From assembly GCA_009929775.1 (NCBI GenBank), contig RZZS01000020.1, forward strand, positions 1 to 38,139: DNA of 38,139 nucleotides, written 5' to 3'. The notes below the pieces were generated by a model. That model did no database searches. It was given only the letters and a program-made list of their open reading frames with translations, and had not been told where the DNA came from. Below, one piece after another: positions 7,418 to 15,155 of the stretch (position 1 is the stretch's first letter; the number at the start of each line of letters is the position of its first letter). The DNA comes from Alphaproteobacteria bacterium. Its GTDB lineage: Bacteria; Pseudomonadota; Alphaproteobacteria; Micavibrionales; Micavibrionaceae. The translations under genes and the position numbers were made by a program.

Positions 7418-7939
7418 ATGAAGAATCGTCCTCTCAAACCTTTTCTGCTCGGCCTGCTCGCCGTCTTTGTTATGGACGCGCGCACGCAGGCTTGCGCTTT
7501 CCATGAGCCGGTGGCCTTCAAGACGACGAGCGCCGCGTTTCCCGCGAGCGGATTGCCCATCGGGACAGAAGAGCTCGATAGCATGCGCGGAGGGTTCGTC
7601 ACCAGCAACGGCATGGTCATCGACTTCGCCTTCTCGGCCAACACGCTGGTCGACGGCGAACTCATCAATCAAGTCTTTCTCGACAGCGCCGCGCTCGGCG
7701 CGGACGCGGGCGCGCTCCGGAGCATCATCCAGCTCGGCGAGGGAAATGCGGCGTTCCGTGGCGCGACTGACATGAGCATACTTCCGAGCGTTCTCTCGGT
7801 CGTGCAGAACAATCTCAACGACCTGACGATCCAGCAGCTCAACGTTCTGGACCTCTCGGTTCAGAACATGGGCAATTTTACGCGACGTTCGATTGTTCCC
7901 GAAATGGCGTTCCAGAGCACGATGGGACTGGCGCCGTAA
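7418..7939 (+). CDS. Exported Fap-like accessory protein with a double-glycine-type motif
   Basis: This 173-residue exported protein has an N-terminal hydrophobic segment (about 6-19), then EELDSMRGG (51-59). That fits the double-glycine leader pattern E-L-x-x-[IM]-x-G-G. It continues with a Gly/Ala/Asn/Gln-rich region containing AFRGAT (112-117), which is also found at residues 501-506 of the large repeat protein, and a looser copy of the shared motif (Q130 to Q139). These links tie it to the same assembly system. By operon position next to the C39 protease it could correspond to FapE or a second subunit, but no one-to-one match can be claimed. ATG 7418 follows GAGGG. A CAF motif near the predicted cleavage site (residues 26-28) leaves lipoprotein status open. 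Confidence 0.68.
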   Translation: MKNRPLKPFLLGLLAVFVMDARTQACAFHEPVAFKTTSAAFPASGLPIGTEELDSMRGGFVTSNGMVIDFAFSANTLVDGELINQVFLDSAALGADAGALRSIIQLGEGNAAFRGATDMSILPSVLSVVQNNLNDLTIQQLNVLDLSVQNMGNFTRRSIVPEMAFQSTMGLAP

Positions 7940-8039
7940 AGCCATACAGCATTCTTGCCTTCAGGTTGCCGGTGTCCCCCGACCACGTCTCGTTGCGGCG
8001 AAGGCTGGATGATGTACGAGGCGTGTTTCCGGCAGCCCG

Positions 8040-9269
8040 CTAAAACAAGTCAAACTTCACCGGGACTCGCAGGGTGACTTGCATGTCCGGGGCGTCGTCC
8101 GTGACGCCGGCGGCGACGTTGAAGTTCAGGCCCACCCGCTCATTGATCTGATAGGAATAACCGAAGCTCGTCGAGCCTACCTGTAGCACGTCGGAGTTCG
8201 GGAGCGTCACGCCGTTCTGCTCGGTTTCGAGCACAACGCTGTGGCTGTATCCAAGGCTGAACGACGTTTTGTCATTGATGGAAAAGCCCATGCCGAGCCC
8301 GAAATTGATGCTGTCGCCGGGATCGATGTCCCCATTGCCGCCGCCGACATCGTCCTCGATGTTCCAGGTGTAGCCGACATTAGTGAAAAACACCGCCGGG
8401 TCGCTCGGGTAGAGCATCGTAAGGCTTGGTTGGAGGGCGTGAAAACCTGAACCGGTTGGAGTTTCAGCCTGTAGGCCGGTTGCCGGATCGATCGGCACGT
8501 CGAACGGTCCTTCGCCGGTGGTGCTCTTGTAGCGCAGATTGCCGATGAAGAACGGCCAGCCGCCGGCTCCGTTGTTGATCTGGTAATGGGCGGCCATCTC
8601 GATATCGCCGAGGCCGTTGCCGTCGACATTGCTGATGACGTCCGTGGTGGCTCCGACTCCGATCGGGCGCGAAACGGAAGAATCATCGCGCCAGAGGTAA
8701 GGGACCGAGAATTCGACCTCGAGCCGGTTCGTCAGACCGGCACGCGCCGTCAGGGAAGCGGTCACGATATCCCGGTCGATGTCGGAAATGTTGAACAGGC
8801 CCACATTGATCGCCGGGATGAGGGTATACCCCTCGATAGCAACCCGCAGAGCGGACGAACGGCTGTATTGCAGTGACGGCTCAAGCACAATGCGCCCTTT
8901 CGGTAGCAAAACGCCGCCGCTGCTGACGGCGACGGCGGGAACTTCGGGCTTTTGCTGGCGCTTGCTCTTGCGGTCGGTGCCAACTTCCTGCGGTCCGCGC
9001 CCGCTCATCATCGCGAGGTGTTTCGGTTCCTGCTCCTGCCCCATTTCCTCATCAAGCAGAGCCTCGGCGCGCAGAAGCGCCTCGTCGAGTTCCCGTTCTT
9101 TCTTCGTGAGGGATTCCTTTTGCGCGCGGAGTTCCTCGACAAGTCTCTCAACGTCCGCGGTCGGTGAGGATGCGCTCTCGCGGGCGTACGAGAATCCCGG
9201 AGAAAACGCCAGGATCGAAAAAGCGCTGGCGGCAAGGGAATAGAGCCACAAGGATCGTTTGCTGTTCAT
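8040..9269 (-). CDS. FapF-like outer-membrane secretion channel with N-terminal coiled coil
   Basis: This is a 409-residue outer-membrane protein. It has a signal peptide (1 to about 29), a Glu/Leu/Lys heptad-like coiled coil at about 37-78, a Lys/Pro-rich linker, and from about 118 a beta-barrel opened by GVLLPKGRIVLEPSLQYS with alternating amphipathic strands to a C-terminal Phe (VKFDLF). This order (coiled-coil trimerisation segment, linker, roughly 12-strand barrel) is that of FapF, the trimeric pore that exports Fap amyloid subunits. It converges on the subunit/protease genes, with a 100-base gap that holds no obvious terminator, so it is transcribed separately. A sigma70-like promoter lies upstream at 9307-9334. 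Confidence 0.78.
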   Translation of the reverse strand: MNSKRSLWLYSLAASAFSILAFSPGFSYARESASSPTADVERLVEELRAQKESLTKKERELDEALLRAEALLDEEMGQEQEPKHLAMMSGRGPQEVGTDRKSKRQQKPEVPAVAVSSGGVLLPKGRIVLEPSLQYSRSSALRVAIEGYTLIPAINVGLFNISDIDRDIVTASLTARAGLTNRLEVEFSVPYLWRDDSSVSRPIGVGATTDVISNVDGNGLGDIEMAAHYQINNGAGGWPFFIGNLRYKSTTGEGPFDVPIDPATGLQAETPTGSGFHALQPSLTMLYPSDPAVFFTNVGYTWNIEDDVGGGNGDIDPGDSINFGLGMGFSINDKTSFSLGYSHSVVLETEQNGVTLPNSDVLQVGSTSFGYSYQINERVGLNFNVAAGVTDDAPDMQVTLRVPVKFDLF

Positions 9270-9306
9270 TTTTCAAGCACAATTGTTGGTGATGGGTGCA
9301 AACCTG

Positions 9307-9334
9307 ATACTACGTCCGGTATCGCATAGGTCAA
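9307..9334 (-). promoter_or_regulatory. Sigma70-like promoter of the FapF-like gene
   Basis: Read on the minus strand, TTGACC (9334-9329) and TAGTAT (9312-9307) are separated by 16 bases. They match TTGACA and TATAAT at 5 and 4 of 6 positions. The start codon at 9269 lies about 38 bases beyond the -10 box. The porin may therefore be under housekeeping control while the subunits are under stress control. Confidence 0.5.
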
Positions 9335-9357
9335 TCCGTTATCGCGGTTTCAGGCGA

Positions 9358-11985
9358 TTAATGCCAACGCTTCTGTTGCATTCCGGTTCCCGCTTTGCGT
9401 TCCCCCAACCGGATGGCGGCGTAACTGCCGAGCGCAACGGCGAGTTCAAGAGCGCAGAAAAGCCCGAGCCACAAGGCGGTTCCTGCCATGAACCCGTAGG
9501 AGTGAAGCCCCACATTTAACAGATTGACCCCGAACCATGCGAGTGCGACGACTACATTGGTCAGCGCCATGCCCGCATTGTATCCGGCTTCGCCCATCCG
9601 TCCCGACAGGCGGCCATGCATCAGGAACAGAAGCCACAGGCAAATCAGCAACGCGCCGTTTTCCTTCGGGTCCCAGCCCCAGAATCGGCCCCACGACTGA
9701 TCCGCCCAGAAGCCGCCCAGCATCGTGCCAAGCGCCGTGAGGAACAGCGCGACATATGACAGGCCCCGGACGTGTTTTGACAATGTCAAGGCCCGTTCCC
9801 GATCATCCGGGAGGGCGATGCGTACAAACAGGTAACCGTGCGCCAGAAGCCCGGTGGCAAGGCAGGCCCCGTAGCCGGTCGTGATGGTTACGACATGGGC
9901 CGCGAGCCAGAAATTCGAATCGAGCACCGCGGTCAGCATTCCCATCGTGTCGCCGTTTGGTGCGAGGCGCAGGGCTGCAAGCTGAAGCGAGGAACCTGCA
10001 AGGGCGGCGAGCAAAAGACCAAAGCGGCTTCGCGTGCGCGCTTCGTAGATCAGTCCGGTCAGGACGACGATCGCCCCGACGAACAGGACGGACTCGAAGA
10101 GGTCGGTGACGGGTGGGCGGCTCATGATGAACATGCGCATGCCAATGCCGGTTCCATGAACAGAAAATCCGGCGAGTACGAGAGCGAACGCCATCCGGGC
10201 GAGCGCTTTCCGCCGGATCGCAGCGGAAAGGAGAAGTACGGCAAGTCCCGCGGCATAAAGACCGGGAGCGACCCGGAACGGTTGGATTTCGTTGTAGCGC
10301 TGCTCGACGCGAAGACGTGGGGCAAGCGTGGCGTCTTTGCCCATATCGAGCGATTTTGCATGAATGGCGCTCATCACCCGGTCCCAGAGAGCCGGGTCGC
10401 CCTGCCTCCATGCCCCCGCCGCGTCCGTCCAGAGACGCAGAAATACGGCGTCCTCCTGCGGGAAAGCGGGCGCGGAGCGCATGAGATCCCAAGGAGATTG
10501 CCAGACACCGCTCTTTTCCTGCGCCGGGATGATTGCCAAAGTTCCGTCGCTGTTCTCCCTGCTCATAGCGTCCGCCCGGTGAAACAGCGCAAGCAGGTGG
10601 ACGCTCTCGTCCGGAAAATTTTCCAGCGAGCCGTGGGCCAGGATTTCGTCAAGCAGTTTTGCCCGTTTCTTCAAGACATCCCGCCGGCTGTGTAGATCGA
10701 CGAAACTGAAAACCGTTTCCTGAGGCACGACGAAATCTCGGGCCAGAGCGCTGTCACGAATCTCGACAACTGGAAACACCGGTACGAGCGAGCGGGACAG
10801 ATCGCGGAACATGCGGGCTTTGCGGCCAAGGGCAACAAGCTCCCTTTGCTGGCGCGTCAGTTCCTCTGGCGACCGTGCCGACAGGTTTCGCCACGCTTCC
10901 GGATGGCGGGACATCGCCCCGGCGATTTCTCGCCAGGACCAGACGTTCCGTTCTCCCCGGTCAAGGCCGATGGCGTCCGCCACGCGAGGGTCTGCCACCT
11001 TGAATATCGGGCGCTCGCTGGCGAGCGCGGGGTCGAACAGTGTTTCTGCAAGCCACTCGGTCGCGCTTAAATTTTCCAGATGGTCCTTTCCAGAGAAAAG
11101 GGTCAGATATGCGCGCGCGAGCGTGTCAACGGGTTTGACGCGCCCCTGATCGAGAACCGGAATACGCCCGAAGGCGTCGAAGTCGAATTCCGGCGGCGAC
11201 GCGTGGGCCGGTCCCGGCACGGAGAGCGACAGCACCAGAACCAGGGTTGCGGTCAATAGCGGGGGCAATCGCAAGGCCATGTGAAGAAGCAGTCCGAAAA
11301 CGATGAAGGCGCTCGAAATATAGGGAAAGATTTTCCCCGTATTGCGCACGACCGCGAGAATGGTCCCTTCCGCATCGCCTTCGTCGATGAAGGACGACTG
11401 ATAGAAGGTGTAGCCCTTATGGCGCAGGGGCTCGTTCATCCGGATTACGGCGCGCCATTCCGTCTGGCCGTCCTTTAAGAGAACGGTCGACTGAAAGTGG
11501 CTTGGGATATCCGTGCCTGGGTGGACGTCCCTGTCAAAGTCGACCAGATGAAGCGAGAAGGGAAGCTCTTCGACGAAGACCGGTTCCTCTGCGCTGAACA
11601 CGACGTTGCCGGTCTCGCCCTCGTAGAGCATCATCGTGCGCTCCGTCGCGTGAAGGGCCGTGACAAGACCGCCTGCCAGCAGAAGGAGACCCCCGAGATG
11701 GATCAGAAGAATGCCGGAATTCCGGAGAGACCAGCGGCTTGCGAAGACCAGCTTTGCGGAGAGGCTTGTGAAAATCACGCCGAGCGTGGTCGCGCCGCCC
11801 GGGAGCGGAACCGGTCCTGCCCACAGGACTGGCGCGGAAAAGAACATTTCCCTTGCCTCGTGGACGCCGACATATTTCTGCGCGATCGTCCCCGCCACCA
11901 GTATGACCATCAGCCATGCCAGAGCAAAAAACATAATGTCGGGTTTCGCCAGAAAACGGCCTGCTTTCCCGGCCTTGTCGATCAT
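9358..11985 (-). CDS. ccsBA: Fused ResB/CcsA cytochrome c synthase (System II, CcsBA)
   Basis: This 875-residue polytopic membrane protein attaches haem to apocytochromes c on the periplasmic side. The N-terminal third is ResB/CcsB-like, with early membrane helices, LLIHLGGLLLLAGG near 95-108, and a periplasmic domain with RHKGYTFYQSSF. A central periplasmic segment follows (GRIPVLDQGRVKPVDTLARA). The C-terminal CcsA part holds the tryptophan-rich haem-handling motif WGRFWGWD (765-772) and a conserved His in GLHSYGF (His-828). An alphaproteobacterium would normally use System I (CcmA-I), so a System II fusion is unusual; no partner thioredoxin is adjacent. The ATG at 11985 has almost no spacing from its AGG, so the true start could be the ATG 17 codons downstream. 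Confidence 0.85.
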   Translation of the reverse strand: MIDKAGKAGRFLAKPDIMFFALAWLMVILVAGTIAQKYVGVHEAREMFFSAPVLWAGPVPLPGGATTLGVIFTSLSAKLVFASRWSLRNSGILLIHLGGLLLLAGGLVTALHATERTMMLYEGETGNVVFSAEEPVFVEELPFSLHLVDFDRDVHPGTDIPSHFQSTVLLKDGQTEWRAVIRMNEPLRHKGYTFYQSSFIDEGDAEGTILAVVRNTGKIFPYISSAFIVFGLLLHMALRLPPLLTATLVLVLSLSVPGPAHASPPEFDFDAFGRIPVLDQGRVKPVDTLARAYLTLFSGKDHLENLSATEWLAETLFDPALASERPIFKVADPRVADAIGLDRGERNVWSWREIAGAMSRHPEAWRNLSARSPEELTRQQRELVALGRKARMFRDLSRSLVPVFPVVEIRDSALARDFVVPQETVFSFVDLHSRRDVLKKRAKLLDEILAHGSLENFPDESVHLLALFHRADAMSRENSDGTLAIIPAQEKSGVWQSPWDLMRSAPAFPQEDAVFLRLWTDAAGAWRQGDPALWDRVMSAIHAKSLDMGKDATLAPRLRVEQRYNEIQPFRVAPGLYAAGLAVLLLSAAIRRKALARMAFALVLAGFSVHGTGIGMRMFIMSRPPVTDLFESVLFVGAIVVLTGLIYEARTRSRFGLLLAALAGSSLQLAALRLAPNGDTMGMLTAVLDSNFWLAAHVVTITTGYGACLATGLLAHGYLFVRIALPDDRERALTLSKHVRGLSYVALFLTALGTMLGGFWADQSWGRFWGWDPKENGALLICLWLLFLMHGRLSGRMGEAGYNAGMALTNVVVALAWFGVNLLNVGLHSYGFMAGTALWLGLFCALELAVALGSYAAIRLGERKAGTGMQQKRWH

Positions 11986-12071
11986 CCTGAAAACAGGTTT
12001 CCCCTTTGCCTTGAGAACTCCCGGGGAGTGTACACGAAAATGCCTGCATGCGAAGCGGGAAAGGAGGCGGG

Positions 12072-12830
12072 CTACGGGGCCAGTCTCCGGACGATCCGGA
12101 AGAAAAGCGCATGGGGCAGGAGGCGGAGCAGTTTCATCAGGATAGTGAACCGCTTCGGGAAATGAATCTCGAAATTCCGGGAGAGAAGTCCATCCGCTAT
12201 GGCACGGGCCGCTTCTCCGGGTTCGACGATCATGGGCATGTTGAAGTCGTTTTTATCGGTCAGAGGGGTTCTGACAAAGCCAGGGCAGATCAGTCTCACG
12301 TCGACGTTGGCTGACTCAAGTTCGACTTTCAAACTCTCGGCGAGATTGATAAGAGCCGCTTTCGTTGCGCAGTAGGGCTGGCCCTTAGGCAGGCCCCGGT
12401 ATCCGGCGACCGAGGCACAGAGAGCAAGCTGTCCGCCGCCCTGTCTATCGAATTCGGGAAGGATCGCTTCAAGCAGAACGAACGCGCCTGTCAGGTTGAT
12501 CCGGAGGGCTTGTTCGATCTCCGGAAGGCGGGTCGTCCGGATGTCTCCCGGGGAATAGACAGCCGCCATAAACATCACGCTGTCCACCCGGGGGAAGTTC
12601 CGGAGAACTTCCTTGAGAGCCATCCGGACGCTTTCTCTGTCCGCGACGTTCATCGGCGCGGCCAAATGGCCTCCGCCAGGCAGGGTCGCGGCGATTTCTC
12701 GGAGCGTTTCCGCTCGCCGTGCCGAAAGAGCAACGTGCGCGCCCCGGCCCGCCAGTTCCTTCGCGAGCGCTGCTCCTATACCGCTGCTCGCCCCGACGAT
12801 CCACACATGTTTTCCTTCAAAGGAGTTCAT
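12072..12830 (-). CDS. Short-chain dehydrogenase/reductase (SDR)
   Basis: This is a 252-residue classical SDR. The NAD(P)-binding motif GASSGIG is at 13-19, a Ser of the active site lies in LALCASVAGY, and the catalytic YxxxK is YCATK. The C-terminus is hydrophobic (RLLPHALFFRIVRRL), which could anchor it to the membrane. It is the last gene of the lipid-modification operon, and its start abuts the DUF3833 stop codon. SDRs in equivalent clusters are presumed to act on modified fatty-acyl chains. The substrate is unknown. Confidence 0.85.
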   Translation of the reverse strand: MNSFEGKHVWIVGASSGIGAALAKELAGRGAHVALSARRAETLREIAATLPGGGHLAAPMNVADRESVRMALKEVLRNFPRVDSVMFMAAVYSPGDIRTTRLPEIEQALRINLTGAFVLLEAILPEFDRQGGGQLALCASVAGYRGLPKGQPYCATKAALINLAESLKVELESANVDVRLICPGFVRTPLTDKNDFNMPMIVEPGEAARAIADGLLSRNFEIHFPKRFTILMKLLRLLPHALFFRIVRRLAP

Positions 12831-13364
12831 TTAATCCTGCTTCTGCATGAACAGGGTCAATTCTGCGACCGTAACACCGAATTTCTTCAGGTAGGAGCGG
12901 TTTATCAGGACCCCGTCATTCATAAGGAACATCCAGTCATCGAACGTAATCCGGTAGGTGCTGTCGCCGACATCGAGATCCATCCGGTACGCCCAGCGCA
13001 TGGCGTTGCCGTTTACCTCGCCGGTCGCCGTCCCGGAAATATCGGCGGCGGATCCTTCGTACCGCCGGTCGGCGATTTTGCGTATGGTCCAGACGCGTTT
13101 TTGCCGTTCGCCGTCATAATAGGCGAACTCTTCCTCGAGCGTTCCGACATCGCCGTCCCACGACCCGACCATCTCGACGTCAAAGCGTCTTGTGACCTTG
13201 CCCTGGTAATCCTGAACAAGGCCCCACGCCTTGATAGGCCCGTCGAAATAGTCTTCCGGAATGAAGGCGGGCGAGGCGTCGGCGTATTGCGAGACAGGAG
13301 GCTTCGCGCAGCCGCTAAGGAAGGTCAGCAGTCCCATGAAGAGTACTCCTTTCAACAGTTTCAT
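12831..13364 (-). CDS. DUF3833-family lipoprotein
   Basis: This is a 177-residue lipoprotein with a signal sequence ending in the lipobox LSGC (Cys-19). The mature part resembles DUF3833, a beta-rich, lipocalin-like family (about 40-175) with WGLVQDYQGKVTRRF and the late segment SYLKKFGVTVAELTLF. The family has no defined biochemical role but is repeatedly found with CFA-type methyltransferases and chalcone-isomerase-like proteins, as here. It may bind or shuttle a modified lipid across the periplasm. Its start overlaps the end of the MFS gene by 50 bases. Confidence 0.8.
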   Translation of the reverse strand: MKLLKGVLFMGLLTFLSGCAKPPVSQYADASPAFIPEDYFDGPIKAWGLVQDYQGKVTRRFDVEMVGSWDGDVGTLEEEFAYYDGERQKRVWTIRKIADRRYEGSAADISGTATGEVNGNAMRWAYRMDLDVGDSTYRITFDDWMFLMNDGVLINRSYLKKFGVTVAELTLFMQKQD

Positions 13365-14640
13365 AGTTAGTCCTTTCGCTGAGAATGAGGCGCCGGAGAA
13401 GGGCGGCGGTAACGAGCTTGATCAGGCAGGGAACCAGCGCATAAAGAAGCGGCAGGCTGTTCGCGGCACCGGCAGAGCTGGTTGCGCCTGTCTCGAACCC
13501 GGTTGCCTCCAGCACAAGAAAGGCCGAACCGGCCGCAATGGCCAGTGCGACTTTGGGAATAAAGGTCAGGACGGCAAAATACTGCGTTGCCATGCTTTCG
13601 GTCCGTTGACGGGAGACACGATCGGCCATGATCGAGGGCGGAAGGGCGAGATCGGCTCCGAGAGCGACTCCCGACAGGAAGCAGACAAGGCCATAGGCAA
13701 CTACGTCGCCTTGCTGAAGCGTGAATGCCCATACGAAGGTGGCACAGGCCAGAACCATCGACACGAACCACGCTTTCTCCTTCCCGTGCCGACGGGCGAG
13801 CATCGTCCATGTCGGCATGAAGAGCGCACCGGAAACGAAATAAATGACCAGAAAAAGTCCCGACAGTTCCGGTGCGCCCAGATAATCCTTAATAAAAAAA
13901 AGAACGAGCGCCGCCGGTAACGCTGCCGCAAGGTGCGAGAGAAAGCAGATAACAAAAAAACCTCTGTCCGGTCCCGACAGGATGTGCAGGAATCTGAACC
14001 CTTCCGGCTTGCGCGTTCGAAACAGAGGGCGGTCGCGGGGCAGAGAGCGGGAAAAGGAAAAAAAGAGAACGACAGAAATTGCCATAAGGCCGGCGAAGAC
14101 ACAGAACATCAAAACGAAGGCGGTTTGTGGCTCAAAGTGAGTCTGCAGTGCAGCCGGAAGCACAGCCGCTGCCAGCAATCCGGCGAGCCCCAGCCCCTCG
14201 CGCCACGCGGCAATCCGGGTGCGTTCTTCGGGGTGATCGCTCCAGAACCCGCCAATCGTGTTCAGATTTATGGCGGAGATGCTGAGCCCTGTTGTGGCAA
14301 GGATCATCGTTGCGGCAAGCCAGGGCGCAACCGGAAACCTCTCCGGCGGTCCGAGAAAAAGCCCTGCCATACCCAGGGTCAGAAACGCGATGCCCGCGAG
14401 AATGACGGGAACGCGACGTTTCGCGTGAACATCGCTGAAATAGCCGATTAATGGATCCTGCACCGCGTCCACAAGCCGGACGAAAATGAGAATCGCACCG
14501 AGAACGCCAAGATTTAATCCGATCTCGCGGGCATAGAAATCCGGCGTGTGGATATAGAGTGGCAATCCCGCAAATGCAAGCGGCAGAGCGATAACGCTGT
14601 ACTGAATTATCTCAGGTGTGTTCGGGCTCTCACCGCGCAT
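13315..14640 (-). CDS. MFS permease of the glycoside-pentoside-hexuronide (MFS_2) type
   Basis: This is a 441-residue inner-membrane transporter with about 12 hydrophobic helices. Between helices 2 and 3 it has DAVQDPLIGYFSDVHAKRR, the hallmark D-P-x-x-G-x-x-S-D of the GPH/MFS_2 group. Related permeases occur in the same CFA/DUF1365/DUF3833 gene clusters, so despite the sugar-transporter label a lipid-related substrate is plausible. Its ATG overlaps the stop of the chalcone-isomerase-like gene by one base (TAATG), which indicates coupled translation. Confidence 0.83.
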   Translation of the reverse strand: MRGESPNTPEIIQYSVIALPLAFAGLPLYIHTPDFYAREIGLNLGVLGAILIFVRLVDAVQDPLIGYFSDVHAKRRVPVILAGIAFLTLGMAGLFLGPPERFPVAPWLAATMILATTGLSISAINLNTIGGFWSDHPEERTRIAAWREGLGLAGLLAAAVLPAALQTHFEPQTAFVLMFCVFAGLMAISVVLFFSFSRSLPRDRPLFRTRKPEGFRFLHILSGPDRGFFVICFLSHLAAALPAALVLFFIKDYLGAPELSGLFLVIYFVSGALFMPTWTMLARRHGKEKAWFVSMVLACATFVWAFTLQQGDVVAYGLVCFLSGVALGADLALPPSIMADRVSRQRTESMATQYFAVLTFIPKVALAIAAGSAFLVLEATGFETGATSSAGAANSLPLLYALVPCLIKLVTAALLRRLILSERTNYETVERSTLHGTADLP

Positions 14641-15155
14641 TACATCCCCAGCAGCTTTCGCCTAAGGTCAGGGGCACTGGTTTTTTCGCCGAGCCAGATA
14701 TCGAAGAAGGATCGCCCGAATTCGGGATCTCGGATGCGACCGATTTCACGTTCACCTTCAAAGAACACGGTTTCCCCGCCGGGGGTGAACAGGCCTGTAA
14801 GAACCGTTCCTTCGTAAACATCTGGAAATATGGCGCTCATTTGCGTGTGCCAGTCCGCAAGGCGGACTTCGTCACGAAAGCCCTGCTTCCGCATTTCCTG
14901 CACTGAGCGGTCGGCGATCTTTTGTCCGGCGAGGTCTTGCAGATAAAGGAGCTGCAGGGCAAACGGGCTGTCTTCATTCCATTGGCCATGCGGCGCATAG
15001 AGTTTGGCGGAATAAACTTCCCAGACCATGACGCTGAGCACGCCTTGCCCGACGATCTGTGCGTTGGGAACGGCAGTGCGAATGGGATCCATCGCCTGCG
15101 CCGGCGTAATGCCAAGAAGGGCAAGCGCGCAGACGGTGCGGACGACGCTACGCAT
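14640..15155 (-). CDS. Chalcone-isomerase-like exported protein
   Basis: This 171-residue protein has a signal peptide (MRSVVRTVCALALLGITPAQA) and a chalcone-isomerase-like fold region, including VWEVYSAKLYAP and a terminal YEGTVLTGLFTPGGETVFF to FFDIWLG segment. Bacterial members of this fold generally lack flavonoid activity and are thought to bind fatty acids. The open frame begins at 15254, but the signal peptide defines ATG 15155. This overlaps the stop of the methyltransferase gene (15148-15150), consistent with operon coupling. Confidence 0.8.
   Translation of the reverse strand: MRSVVRTVCALALLGITPAQAMDPIRTAVPNAQIVGQGVLSVMVWEVYSAKLYAPHGQWNEDSPFALQLLYLQDLAGQKIADRSVQEMRKQGFRDEVRLADWHTQMSAIFPDVYEGTVLTGLFTPGGETVFFEGEREIGRIRDPEFGRSFFDIWLGEKTSAPDLRRKLLGM

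Noticed and set aside
7940-8039. Terminator between the convergent amyloid genes
   Set aside because: No stem of useful length followed by a T-run could be found on either strand.
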